DNA of 16,422 nt from Pelotomaculum_B sp041645005 (GCA_041645005.1 JBAZQW010000019.1:1-16422); one strand, 5' to 3'; numbered from the stretch's first letter, positions 1-7,151 are shown. The notes: generated by a model not told the origin, from the sequence alone. Translations and numbers: made by a program.

Positions 1-129
1 CCTCTTTACCAACAGGGACGACCGGCAGGCGAAGGCAAGATTCTGCTGGATATAAAAGAAAACCTTCCTCAGGGGAAGGCTAACACAGAGTATCATTCAA
101 ACCGTCAGCGAACCAGGCTGGCAGTTTGA
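1..129 (+). CDS. C-terminal fragment of an unidentified protein (partial)
   Basis: Reading frame 1 is open from the left edge to a TGA at 127-129 and gives 42 residues (PLYQQGRPAGEGK... ending ...RTRLAV). The other two forward frames close before position 90. An intrinsic terminator on the same strand begins 23 bases after the stop, which fits a gene ending here. The family cannot be recognised from this fragment. Two inverted repeats (63-79, and 96-130, which spans the stop codon) mean the stretch could instead be the end of a structured RNA or a spacer. Low certainty. Confidence 0.3.
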   Translation, partial: PLYQQGRPAGEGKILLDIKENLPQGKANTEYHSNRQRTRLAV

Positions 130-151
130 ACTTTTATTGTAAATATGCAGT

Positions 152-184
152 AAGGCTCCGGTTTCCCGGAGCCTTTATTATTTT
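152..184 (+). terminator. Intrinsic terminator at the left edge
   Basis: A perfect 10-bp stem (152-161 with 166-175, AAGGCTCCGG against CCGGAGCCTT) with a 4-base loop is followed on the plus strand by a T-rich tail (TTATTATTTTT). The tail favours termination of plus-strand transcription from the left. The same hairpin could also stop the tRNA-Arg transcript arriving on the minus strand, but there the tail is poor. Confidence 0.75.
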
Positions 185-261
<77 letters not shown>

Positions 262-295
262 ATTTTATTAGGGCCTCTTTCATGTGGCAAGTTCC

Positions 296-324
296 ATTTT
301 AACAAAATCGCTATTAGTAGTCAA
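296..324 (-). promoter_or_regulatory. Promoter of tRNA-Arg
   Basis: On the minus strand a -35 TTGACT (319-324) and a -10 TAAAAT (296-301) are separated by exactly 17 bp. Each matches the vegetative sigma consensus at five of six positions. Transcription would begin near 289, about 28 nt before the tRNA. Confidence 0.75.
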
Positions 325-462
325 GCGATGTTCTCTTACATGTTGTCGGACAGCATTGTTATTACCTGCCGGTAATTGTTATTAAATAAATTTTTCTCAA
401 GCTGGTCAGCCTGGCGGCACTTGCTAATAGAATGTTAGAAAACCTTTTGGAGCAGGTGAAAC

Positions 463-1371
463 ATGCTTAAGCAGGACCATATTAAACCAGAGGCATCCGT
501 GATCATCCCCTGTAAAAACGAAGGCCAAAACCTCAAAATGACCCTGGACTCGATCCTGGCGGCGTCTCAGGGCACACAACTGGGGAAGTTGGAGATTGTG
601 GTTGTGGACGACGGGTCAGACGACTGTTGCGGCGATTTCTTAAAAGAATCCGGCAAATGCAGCGGTTTGCGATTTATTTCCACCCCCGGGCTGGGGGTGG
701 CGCAGGCCAGAAACCTGGGTGCTTCGGTCGCCCGGGGCAAGTATCTGATCTTCTGTGACGCTCATATTACAGTGCCGGCGGGCTGGCCGGATAACCTTCT
801 GGATGCTTTTAAAGACGCTTCGGTTGATGCTGTCTCGCCGGCTATAGGCTCTCTGGAAAACCTGGCGGCCATTGGATATGGCCAGACCTGGAACGAACAA
901 CTCCAGGTCGTCTGGCTGCCCCCGCCACCGCAAATGAAAACAAGCACGGCGCCCCTCCTGCCGGGAGGCTGTGTGGCGGTTCGCGCCGGGGCTTTCTGGC
1001 AGGCGGGCGGCTTTGACCAGGGGTTTATCGTCTGGGGCCATGAGGACGTGGAGTTTTCTCTCAAAATGTGGCTTTTGGGATACAGGCTGTACGTGAACCC
1101 ATCGGTAAAAATACTGCACCTGTTTCGCAAGAAACACCCCTACCCGGTCAAAATGGACCACTTTCTCTACAATATGCTGCGCATGGCCTACTCACATTTC
1201 AATAATGAACGGATTGAAAAAGTCCTGGATTTGATCAACCAGGCCGGCTCCTCCAAAAAAATAAACCAGCGTGTTTTAAAGGGCGGCGCCATGGAGCAGC
1301 GGAATCAATACTTGGCCAGGCGCAAGTATGACGACGACTGGTTTATGAAAAAATTTAAGATTGACTTTTAA
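463..1371 (+). CDS. GT-A family glycosyltransferase resembling polypeptide GalNAc transferase catalytic domain
   Basis: 302 aa, cytosolic by appearance (no signal peptide or membrane segment). The N-terminal half is a GT2-type nucleotide-sugar fold: strand ASVIIPCKNE (11-20), VVVDDGSDD (46-54), and a D-x-H metal motif DAH at 99-101, where most GT2 enzymes have DxD. The second half has the galactosyltransferase-like signature WGHEDVEFS (191-199) and HLFRKKHPYP (219-228). In animal ppGalNAc transferases the same three places read DAH/DSH, WGGENLE.S and HVFRK..PY, and His219 would be the third metal ligand. There is no ricin-type lectin domain and no transmembrane anchor. The start ATG has GGAG at 449-452. 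It is the only complete plus-strand gene here, placed between minus-strand tRNAs. Glycosyl transfer is well supported; donor and acceptor are unknown. Confidence 0.88.
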   Translation: MLKQDHIKPEASVIIPCKNEGQNLKMTLDSILAASQGTQLGKLEIVVVDDGSDDCCGDFLKESGKCSGLRFISTPGLGVAQARNLGASVARGKYLIFCDAHITVPAGWPDNLLDAFKDASVDAVSPAIGSLENLAAIGYGQTWNEQLQVVWLPPPPQMKTSTAPLLPGGCVAVRAGAFWQAGGFDQGFIVWGHEDVEFSLKMWLLGYRLYVNPSVKILHLFRKKHPYPVKMDHFLYNMLRMAYSHFNNERIEKVLDLINQAGSSKKINQRVLKGGAMEQRNQYLARRKYDDDWFMKKFKIDF

Positions 1372-1412
1372 TTAAATTAAAAAGCGCGTCTCCGGTAGAA
1401 ACGCGCCTTAAT
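1372..1412 (-). terminator. Intrinsic terminator after the tRNA-Ser pair
   Basis: The stem GCGCGT/ACGCGC (1384-1389 with 1401-1406) is followed on the minus strand by CTTTTTAATTAAATT, a good U-tract for the tRNA-Ser transcript. In the plus direction the hairpin sits just after the glycosyltransferase stop and may serve as a weaker, shared terminator, because the plus-strand tail is only CTTAATCATC. Confidence 0.65.
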
Positions 1413-1420
1413 CATCTTTA

Positions 1421-1515
1421 TGGCGGAGAGTGAGGGATTCGAACCCTCGATACAGGTTTATGCCCGTATACTCGCTTAGCAGGCGAGCGCCTTCAACCTA
1501 CTCGGCCAACTCTCC
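1421..1515 (-). tRNA. tRNA-Ser (anticodon GCU)
   Basis: A 95-nt class II tRNA on the minus strand. The acceptor stem is GGAGAGU/ACUCUCC, the anticodon stem CUCGC/GCGAG surrounds loop CUGCUAA (anticodon GCU, reading AGC/AGU), the variable arm is long as expected for serine, and the T loop is UUCGAAU. The discriminator is G and CCA is encoded. It lies 48 bp downstream of tRNA-Ser(UGA) and probably shares its transcript. Confidence 0.97.
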
Positions 1516-1563
1516 AAATTTTTAATTCAATTTTAATCTTGCCGCTTCTTGCTTCAGGTATGC

Positions 1564-1653
1564 TGGCGGAGGGGGTGGGATTCGAACCCACGGGACCCGT
1601 TAAGGACCAACGGTTTTCAAGACCGCCTCCTTCAACCGCTCGGACACCCCTCC
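1564..1653 (-). tRNA. tRNA-Ser (anticodon UGA)
   Basis: A 90-nt class II tRNA on the minus strand. The acceptor stem is GGAGGGG/CCCCUCC, the anticodon loop is CUUGAAA (anticodon UGA, reading UCN codons), the variable arm is long, the discriminator is G and CCA is encoded. It lies directly downstream of serS, its cognate synthetase, but has its own promoter at 1703-1731. Confidence 0.97.
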
Positions 1654-1658
1654 ACATT

Positions 1659-1688
1659 GGTCGTCAGTCGTCGGTAATCAGTCGTCGG
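1659..1688. repeat. Short GTCGTC-type tandem repeat in the tRNA-Ser leader
   Basis: TCAGTCGTCGG occurs twice (1664-1674 and 1678-1688), 14 bp apart, preceded by the related GGTCGTCAG. A close relative lies at 7167-7190 just after pdxS. The repeat is inside the expected 5' leader of the tRNA-Ser transcript. Confidence 0.6.
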
Positions 1689-1702
1689 ATAACGCATTAT
1701 AA

Positions 1703-1731
1703 AGTCTAACATAGATCAAAAACCGTGTCAA
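1703..1731 (-). promoter_or_regulatory. Promoter of the tRNA-Ser pair
   Basis: On the minus strand a perfect -35 TTGACA (1726-1731) is followed after 17 bp by TAGACT (1703-1708, four of six matches). Transcription would start near 1696 and read through both tRNA-Ser genes to the terminator at about 1384-1406. Confidence 0.7.
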
Positions 1732-1765
1732 TAAACTTGCCTCAAAACCAGCCTTCACCCTTGTT

Positions 1766-3034
1766 TCAGCCAATCCTGGCCAAACCGCCCATATATGGGC
1801 GCAGCACCTCCGGTATGGTAACCGACCCGTCAGCCTCCTGGTAGTTCTCGATAATGGCGGCCACCGTCCTGCCCACAGCCAGCCCTGAACCGTTCAGGGT
1901 ATGAACCAGTTCGGCCTTGCCCCTGCCGTTCCTGAAGCGTATCCCCGCCCGACGGGCCTGAAAATCAGCGAAATTGCTGCAGGAGGAAATCTCCTTGTAC
2001 TCCTGGTAACTGGGCAACCACACCTCCAGGTCGTAGGTTTTCGCGGACGAAAACCCCATGTCAGCGGTGCACAGAACCACCGTCCGGTAAGGCAGTCCCA
2101 GGGTTTGCAACACCTTTTCCGCATCAGCGGTCAGCTTCTCCAGTTCCTCATAGGACTCATCGGGCCGGCAAAACTTGACCAGTTCCACTTTGTTGAACTG
2201 GTGCAGGCGGATTAGCCCACGGGTGTCCCTGCCGGCGGCGCCGGCCTCCGCCCGGAAACAGGCGCTGTACGCGCAGTGCCGTATCGGCAGCTTTTCACCG
2301 TCTAAAATCTCATTCCGGTACAGGTTGGTAACCGGTACTTCAGCGGTAGGAATGAGGTAATAATCGGTGTTTTCTATTTTAAACATGTCCTCGGCAAATT
2401 TGGGCAACTGCCCTGTTCCCACCATGCTGTCGCTGTTAACCATAAAGGGCGGAAATATCTCAATATAATTATGGGAGTTGGTGTGCAGATCCAGCATATA
2501 GCTGATTACAGCCCGCTCCATCCGCGCCCCGGGGCCCTTGTAAAAGCAGAACCTCGCGCCTGTGACCTTGCCGGCCCGTTCAAAGTCAAGTATGTCCAGG
2601 GACTCGCCAAGCTCCCAGTGGGGCTTAGGCGCAAAACCAAAACCGCGCGGCTTGCCCCAGGTGCGTACCACAGGGTTGTCCGCGGCGCTGTCCCCGACCG
2701 GTACTGATTCATGCGGAATGTTAGGAATATCAAGCAGAATGGCCTTTAGTTTTTCCTCCAACTCCCTGACTGCTTCATCTTTTTCTTTGATCTCTCTGGA
2801 AAGGTCCCGCATTTCCACTACCAAATCAGGCGCGTCCTTGCCGGATTTTTTTAACCGGCCGATTTCTTCTGAAACAACATTGCGCCTGTTCTTCATCTGC
2901 TCAACCACAAACAATTTTTCCCGGCGATCCTCGTCCAGCCGCAGAAATTCCTCAAGAGTCACTTTAGATCCGCGTTTATCCAGAGCCTCCTGAACCACCT
3001 GCGGATTGTTGCGTACAAATTTCAGATCAAGCAT
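1766..3034 (-). CDS. serS: Seryl-tRNA synthetase
   Basis: Class II aminoacyl-tRNA synthetase that activates serine with ATP and loads it onto tRNA-Ser. 422 aa, the normal length. Residues about 30-100 form the charged heptad coiled coil that grips the long variable arm of tRNA-Ser. The catalytic core shows TAEVP at 230-234 (serine pocket), motif 2 beginning FRAE at 260-263 and continuing through GRDTRGL.R.HQF, CSN at 362-364, and motif 3 NGSGLAVGRTVAAIIENYQ at 381-399. Start ATG at 3034 has GGGGG ten bases upstream. It is transcribed alone from a strong promoter (3094-3122), separated from serA by a terminator. Its leader is only about 55 nt, so there is no room for a T-box. Two tRNA-Ser genes follow. 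Confidence 0.98.
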   Translation of the reverse strand: MLDLKFVRNNPQVVQEALDKRGSKVTLEEFLRLDEDRREKLFVVEQMKNRRNVVSEEIGRLKKSGKDAPDLVVEMRDLSREIKEKDEAVRELEEKLKAILLDIPNIPHESVPVGDSAADNPVVRTWGKPRGFGFAPKPHWELGESLDILDFERAGKVTGARFCFYKGPGARMERAVISYMLDLHTNSHNYIEIFPPFMVNSDSMVGTGQLPKFAEDMFKIENTDYYLIPTAEVPVTNLYRNEILDGEKLPIRHCAYSACFRAEAGAAGRDTRGLIRLHQFNKVELVKFCRPDESYEELEKLTADAEKVLQTLGLPYRTVVLCTADMGFSSAKTYDLEVWLPSYQEYKEISSCSNFADFQARRAGIRFRNGRGKAELVHTLNGSGLAVGRTVAAIIENYQEADGSVTIPEVLRPYMGGLARIG

Positions 3035-3093
3035 ATTTATTTGCCCCCAATTGGATCTTTAAAATACTCACTTTAGTCTAAATCAGCTTTAAT

Positions 3094-3122
3094 ATTATAC
3101 TACATGGTCATGCCTTTGTAAA
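3094..3122 (-). promoter_or_regulatory. Promoter of serS
   Basis: On the minus strand -35 TTTACA (3117-3122, five of six) and a perfect -10 TATAAT (3094-3099) are 17 bp apart. Transcription would begin near 3087, giving a leader of about 53 nt before the serS ATG. Confidence 0.82.
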
Positions 3123-3137
3123 ACAATGGGTGTAGCG

Positions 3138-3170
3138 GAAAAACATTGAGGCGCCTGATTAACAGGCGCC
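3138..3170 (-). terminator. Intrinsic terminator of the aminotransferase-serA operon
   Basis: A perfect 8-bp GC-rich stem, GGCGCCTG/CAGGCGCC (3150-3157 with 3163-3170), has a 5-base loop. On the minus strand it is followed by TCAATGTTTTTCC. It lies 37 bp beyond the serA stop and upstream of the serS promoter. Confidence 0.7.
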
Positions 3171-3206
3171 CGGATTCATTCACAGATTTTAACACACTGC
3201 CTTTTT

Positions 3207-4787
3207 TTACAGGCTTACATTTTTCACTCCCAGTACTCCGTCGATCTTGGCAATCTCCGCCATCGTATCTTCCGGCACAGAAGCGTCCACACTCAGCAGC
3301 ATGATCGCCTTGCCTCCGACCTTTAAGCGGCCGACCTGCATAGCGGAAATGTTGATGTTATGGGTGCCGATGAGATTGCCCACCGGCCCGATAATCCTGG
3401 GTTTGTCAATATGTGGCACGTAAAGCATGTACCCTTCGGGAACGGCATCAACGTGGTAGCCGTCTATGGACACGATACGGGGATCAGTACGTCCAAAGAT
3501 GGTGCCCGAAATATTTATTTCTTCCTTGTCTGAGGCTGCCTTTACGGTGATCAGGTTGGCGTAATCACTTTCTTCCCCCGCCTGTTTCTGGACCACGTTA
3601 ATGCCCCGGTTCCTGGCCAGCAGCGGCGCGTTAACATAGTTGACCATTTCCTGCAGGATAGTGTCCAGGAAGCCTTTTATAACTGCGGTGGTAATAGGAG
3701 CGACCTCCTGGTTGGCCAGGTCTCCGCTATAGGTAATCTCTACTTTCTTAACCCGGCCGCTGACCAACTGGGCGACGAACTTACCCATCTTCTCAGCCAA
3801 GGTAAGATAGGGCCTGACTACAGCCATGATTTTGGGACTGAGAGACGGGATATTAACGGTGTTTTTAACCGGTTCTCCCCTGAGCGCCGCTACAAGCTCT
3901 TCGGCCACATCTACAGCTACCAGGAGCTGGGCCTCCTGCGTGGAAGCGCCCAGGTGCGGAGTGGCGATAAAGTTTTTAAACTCAAAGAGCGGGCTATCAG
4001 TATTCGGTTCTTTCTCGAAAACGTCCAGGGCTGCCCCGGCCACCTTGCCTGACTTCATGGCTTCATATAAGGCCTGCTCCTTTATTATGCCGCCCCGGGC
4101 GCAGTTGACAATCCTTACCCCTTCCTTCATCAGCTCAAAAGCTTTTTCATCCAGCAGGTGCTTGGAATCCTTGTTCAGGGGCAGGTGAACGGTGATAAAA
4201 TCAGCCTGTTTGAAGACCTCTTCCAGTGGCAGAAGTTTTACACCCAGTATAGCTGCGTTTTCCTCCGTGATATAGGGATCGTAAGCCACCACTCTCATTT
4301 CCATGCCTTGTGCTCTTTTAGCGACAGCCGAACCTATCCGGCCCAGTCCGACTACACCCAGCACTTTACCCCTCACTTCAACACCCATGAACGACTTCTT
4401 GTCCCATTTGCCGGAGCGCAGGGTGGCGTTAGCCTGGGGTATGTTGCGCGCCAGGGACTGCATCATGGCCATGGTAAGTTCCGCTGCGGCAATGGTATTC
4501 CCGCCGGGTGCGTTAACCACCAGGACGCCCCTGGCGGTAGCAGCGGCCAGATCAATATTATCAACACCCACGCCGGCGCGGCCGACCACCTTGAGCTTTG
4601 GAGCGTTTTCAAGCACGCGCGCGGTAACCTTGGTAGCGCTGCGTACGATCATCCCTTCGTATTCGCCGATTATTCCCACAAGTTCGTCTTCAGACATTTT
4701 ACCCCGGATATCAACCTCAATATCAGGTTCCCGTCTCAAGGACTGCAGGCCCTCTTCCTCAACACCGTCCATTACCAATACTTTCAT
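3207..4787 (-). CDS. serA: D-3-phosphoglycerate dehydrogenase
   Basis: Oxidises 3-phosphoglycerate to 3-phosphohydroxypyruvate with NAD+, the first step of serine synthesis. 526 aa, the long form. Domain order: split substrate domain (1-100 and about 285-315), NAD-binding Rossmann domain with GLGRIG at 147-152, an intervening domain (about 320-445), and a C-terminal ACT domain (about 453-526, RIIGPVGNLIGTHNINI region) that usually senses serine. The catalytic residues Arg231 (CARGG), Glu260 (FEKEP) and His278 (PHLGAS) are all present. ATG at 4787. Its SD GGGAGG lies inside the last two codons of the upstream aminotransferase, whose stop is 5 bp from the serA start, so the two are probably translationally coupled. 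Controlled by the T-box at 5993-6284. Confidence 0.97.
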   Translation of the reverse strand: MKVLVMDGVEEEGLQSLRREPDIEVDIRGKMSEDELVGIIGEYEGMIVRSATKVTARVLENAPKLKVVGRAGVGVDNIDLAAATARGVLVVNAPGGNTIAAAELTMAMMQSLARNIPQANATLRSGKWDKKSFMGVEVRGKVLGVVGLGRIGSAVAKRAQGMEMRVVAYDPYITEENAAILGVKLLPLEEVFKQADFITVHLPLNKDSKHLLDEKAFELMKEGVRIVNCARGGIIKEQALYEAMKSGKVAGAALDVFEKEPNTDSPLFEFKNFIATPHLGASTQEAQLLVAVDVAEELVAALRGEPVKNTVNIPSLSPKIMAVVRPYLTLAEKMGKFVAQLVSGRVKKVEITYSGDLANQEVAPITTAVIKGFLDTILQEMVNYVNAPLLARNRGINVVQKQAGEESDYANLITVKAASDKEEINISGTIFGRTDPRIVSIDGYHVDAVPEGYMLYVPHIDKPRIIGPVGNLIGTHNINISAMQVGRLKVGGKAIMLLSVDASVPEDTMAEIAKIDGVLGVKNVSL

Positions 4788-4792
4788 TAAAA

Positions 4793-5941
4793 CTACCTCC
4801 CTAAAAATACTTCCTGCGACGCTTTTATTCCCGCTCCTAGCTGTACAGGGTAACCAGCCTGAGCCAAACCCATTTCAAGGGCGCTAATGGCGATAATAAC
4901 GTCCATCTTGTCGCAAAAACCCATGTGGGCGATCCGGAAACCTTTACCTTTAATAACGCCCTGCCCGCCTGCAAAGGTAACACCATATTTGTTTTTTATG
5001 ATTTTCCGGAGGTCATCGGCGCCGATCCCCTCCGGGCCCCATACACCAGTAAGAGCGTTGGACGCACAGCGGTCCTCAGCCAGCAGCTTCAGGCCTAAAG
5101 CCTTGACGCCGGCCCTGGTGGCCCTGGCCAAAAGAGCGTGGCGGGCGTAAACATTGTCCAATCCCTCGGCCAGCATCATATCGAGTGACGCTTCCAGGCC
5201 GTAGAAGAGCGATACAGCAGGTGTATAAGCGGTATTCCATTTGTCATAAACCTTTTTAAAAGCAGGCAGGCTGAAATAGAATCTGGGCGATTTGTTTTTC
5301 TTCGACACTTCCCAGGCCTTATCGCTAACACTGACCATGGCCAGGCCGGGAGGCAGCATAAAGGCTTTTTGTGAAGCGGTGCAGAGCATGTCCACACCCC
5401 ACTGGTCTACTTTAATTTCTATCGCGCCTACTCCGCTGACGCCATCCACAAGCAGCAGCGCGGGAGTCTTCGACACCAGCGCGCCTATGCCGGCGATGTC
5501 ATTGCTGACACCGGTGGACGTTTCGTTCTGGGTTGCCAGGACCACTTTTACGTCAGGGTGCTGCCCAAGTTTTTTCTCGACAACCACCAGGTCCACATCA
5601 TTGCCGTAACCGAAATTAACATCTATTACTTCCGCGCCGTAAGCCTTGGCGATATTGGCGAAGCGCTCCCCGAAATTACCGGTGATTAAAGAGAGCACCT
5701 TGTCGCCGGGGCTTACGGTATTGGCAATAGCGGTTTCCAGGGCGCCGGTGCCGGTGTTGGTCATAACAAAGATATCGTTTTTAGTCTGAAACACCATTTT
5801 CAGCTTTTCTACGATCCGTTCGTGTATTTTTGCAAAAGCATCGGTCCTGTGCCCAAGGATAGGCATGCTCATGGCGGCGGTTACCGTCGGTGGTACGGGC
5901 GTCGGTCCGGGAATCATCAAGTACTGTTTGTCTTGCATCAC
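4793..5941 (-). CDS. Class V PLP aminotransferase (alanine/serine-glyoxylate type), probable partner of SerA
   Basis: 382 aa fold-type I PLP enzyme. It begins with YLMIPGPTPVP (7-17). TGTGALE (63-69) binds the cofactor phosphate, LLVDGVSGVG (163-172) holds the Asp that contacts the PLP ring, and TASQKAFMLPPGL has Lys192 as the Schiff-base lysine. Relatives are alanine-glyoxylate, serine-pyruvate and serine-glyoxylate aminotransferases; some database entries carry the misleading name 'soluble hydrogenase 42 kDa subunit'. First gene of the T-box-controlled operon with serA, and no serC is visible here. It may therefore supply the transamination step of serine synthesis or interconvert serine and glycine precursors (inference). 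The start is GTG at 5941 or ATG at 5938; GGGGGAGG at 5949-5956 fits either. Confidence 0.9.
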   Translation of the reverse strand: MMQDKQYLMIPGPTPVPPTVTAAMSMPILGHRTDAFAKIHERIVEKLKMVFQTKNDIFVMTNTGTGALETAIANTVSPGDKVLSLITGNFGERFANIAKAYGAEVIDVNFGYGNDVDLVVVEKKLGQHPDVKVVLATQNETSTGVSNDIAGIGALVSKTPALLLVDGVSGVGAIEIKVDQWGVDMLCTASQKAFMLPPGLAMVSVSDKAWEVSKKNKSPRFYFSLPAFKKVYDKWNTAYTPAVSLFYGLEASLDMMLAEGLDNVYARHALLARATRAGVKALGLKLLAEDRCASNALTGVWGPEGIGADDLRKIIKNKYGVTFAGGQGVIKGKGFRIAHMGFCDKMDVIIAISALEMGLAQAGYPVQLGAGIKASQEVFLGR

Positions 5942-5992
5942 TTAAAAACCTCCCCCTTTTTGTGTTAAGTTAAATAAGATTAGAAATATTTT

Positions 5993-6284
5993 AAACCTCC
6001 CGTCCTTGTAAAATAAATACAGGGACGGGAGGTTTCTCCCGCGGTGCCACCCTTATTGAACGGCAATTGCCGTTCCTCTCGAGCTCGTGATAACGGGAAC
6101 TGCCCGTGTCTGCCTACTACTGCTTTCAGCAAACACCCTCAGGGGAGCCTTTTCATCCTGTCGATCCTGCCGGTTCACAGCCACCACCGGCTCTCTGGAA
6201 GGTTTTCGACCGATTACTTTACCCCTTCACCGGGTTTTCCAATGGGACACACTTTTCTGTGGGTCCACTGTTTTTTTAAATATG
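5993..6284 (-). ncRNA. T-box leader (riboswitch), fits serine tRNA
   Basis: The minus-strand leader of the aminotransferase-serA operon has the standard T-box parts. Stem I contains the AGUA loop-E motif (6215-6218) and the distal AGAGAGCCGGUGG...GAACCGG arm (6170-6196). Next come the specifier side GAUGAAAAGGCUCCCCUGAG (about 6137-6156) and a stem GUGUUUGC/GCAGACAC. The T-box sequence AAGGGUGGCACCGCGGGAG is at 6036-6054. An 18-bp terminator stem with one mismatch (6018-6035 with 5993-6010) follows. The acceptor-pairing bulge is UGGC (6046-6049), which needs a tRNA ending GCCA; both tRNA-Ser genes in the window end that way. A UCC serine codon lies at 6144-6146 on the specifier side, but its exact register is uncertain. 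Confidence 0.92.
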
Positions 6285-6290
6285 TCTAAA

Positions 6291-6319
6291 ATAGTACTAC
6301 AACTTACATCTTTATGCAA
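6291..6319 (-). promoter_or_regulatory. Promoter of the T-box/aminotransferase/serA operon
   Basis: On the minus strand TTGCAT (6314-6319) and TACTAT (6291-6296) are 17 bp apart. The match is moderate, but the position is right: transcription would start near 6284, at the 5' end of the T-box. Confidence 0.55.
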
Positions 6320-6374
6320 TAGTGTTTAGCAATGACGCGCTATTCTTAATATTTAGAGTGTTTACCCCGCTTGT

Positions 6375-6941
6375 TTAAAGGCATTTTTCAAGAAAGTAGC
6401 GGTGGATCCTATTGTCCCCGGTCAGTTCGGGATGAAACGCCGCAGCCAGAAACCTGCCCTGGCGGGCAAAAACGATTTTTTCACCGTGCCTGGCCAGCGC
6501 CCCGACACCGCTTCCCACGCTTAGAATGTACGGCGCCCGGATAAATACCGCCCGGAACGGCTGCGCTCCTACAGCCGCTATGTCAATATCGGCTTCAAAG
6601 CTGTCAACCTGCCGGCCGAAAGCGTTTCTCTCCACCCGCATGTCTATCAGGCCGAGGCGTGGCTGAGTAGAGCCTGCTATATCCCTGGCCAGCAGAATCA
6701 AACCGGCGCAGGTGCCGAATATGGGAAGGCCCTCCTGGCCCAATTTTATAATAGGCTCAAAAAGGTTGAACTCATTTAAAAGTTTGCCCATGGTGGTGCT
6801 CTCGCCGCCTGGTATAATCAGCGCCGACAAGCCCTCAAGCTGCTCAGGCTTTCTGATCTGGGCCGACTCCACCCCGCAATCCGCGAGCAACTTCTGGTGC
6901 TCCCTGAAAGCCCCCTGCAGGGCCAGGACCCCCACTTTCAT
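6375..6941 (-). CDS. pdxT: PLP synthase glutaminase subunit PdxT
   Basis: Class I glutamine amidotransferase that releases ammonia from glutamine and passes it to PdxS for de novo pyridoxal 5'-phosphate synthesis. 188 aa from the chosen start. It has the PGGEST motif (44-49), the nucleophile Cys78 in FGTCAGL, and the His170/Glu172 pair in AFHPEL, so the triad is complete. The start at 6941 (MKVGVLALQG) has GAAGGGA nine bases upstream and matches the family N-terminus; an in-frame ATG at 6959 would overlap this SD and is less likely. It lies 251 bp downstream of pdxS, an unusually wide gap filled by an inverted-repeat element. No clear terminator is seen between its stop and the next promoter. 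Confidence 0.96.
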   Translation of the reverse strand: MKVGVLALQGAFREHQKLLADCGVESAQIRKPEQLEGLSALIIPGGESTTMGKLLNEFNLFEPIIKLGQEGLPIFGTCAGLILLARDIAGSTQPRLGLIDMRVERNAFGRQVDSFEADIDIAAVGAQPFRAVFIRAPYILSVGSGVGALARHGEKIVFARQGRFLAAAFHPELTGDNRIHRYFLEKCL

Positions 6942-6987
6942 TAAGAAACATCCCTTCAAAAAACAAAATAAAAAGAATTATTATTTT

Positions 6988-7151
6988 CACAGGATTTACA
7001 GGATTATCATGATTTACAGGATTCTTAAAACAATTATTAAATTTTTTACAAATATTATTAAACGGTATTAATCAATTTTTTATTAAACAAATTGGTGCTT
7101 TTTTTAATTTTCTAATCCTGTTAATCTTTTTTAAATCCTGTTAATCCTGTG
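6988..7151. repeat. AT-rich inverted-repeat element between pdxS and pdxT
   Basis: Two imperfect inverted arms of about 42-44 bp enclose an AT-rich core of roughly 80 bp. The left arm (6988-7029) carries ACAGGATT three times, in CACAGGATT, TACAGGATT and GATTTACAGGATT. The right arm (about 7108-7151), read on the minus strand, begins CACAGGATTAACAGGATT and then has GATTAACAGGATT. A-rich flanks extend the symmetry outward a little (AAAAAGAATT against AAAAAAAGAAATT). It contains no gene. The layout resembles a MITE or other palindromic intergenic repeat. If transcribed from the pdxS promoter it would form a long hairpin in the mRNA. Confidence 0.8.

Noticed and set aside
361..376. Hairpin ATTACC/GGTAAT upstream of the glycosyltransferase as a terminator or operator
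   Set aside because: The stem is only six pairs with no clear U-tract and no link to a known regulator.
4158..4790. A 210-codon plus-strand open frame opposite serA
   Set aside because: It lies wholly over the well-supported serA gene, has no family features and reflects the codon bias of the opposite strand.
6941..6959. Longer pdxT start (MKGCFL added)
   Set aside because: That ATG overlaps the SD that serves the internal ATG, and the family begins with MKVGVLALQG.
6988..7151. Repeated ACAGGATT units read as a CRISPR array
   Set aside because: The units are too short, irregularly spaced and arranged as an inverted pair, with no unique spacers of even length.
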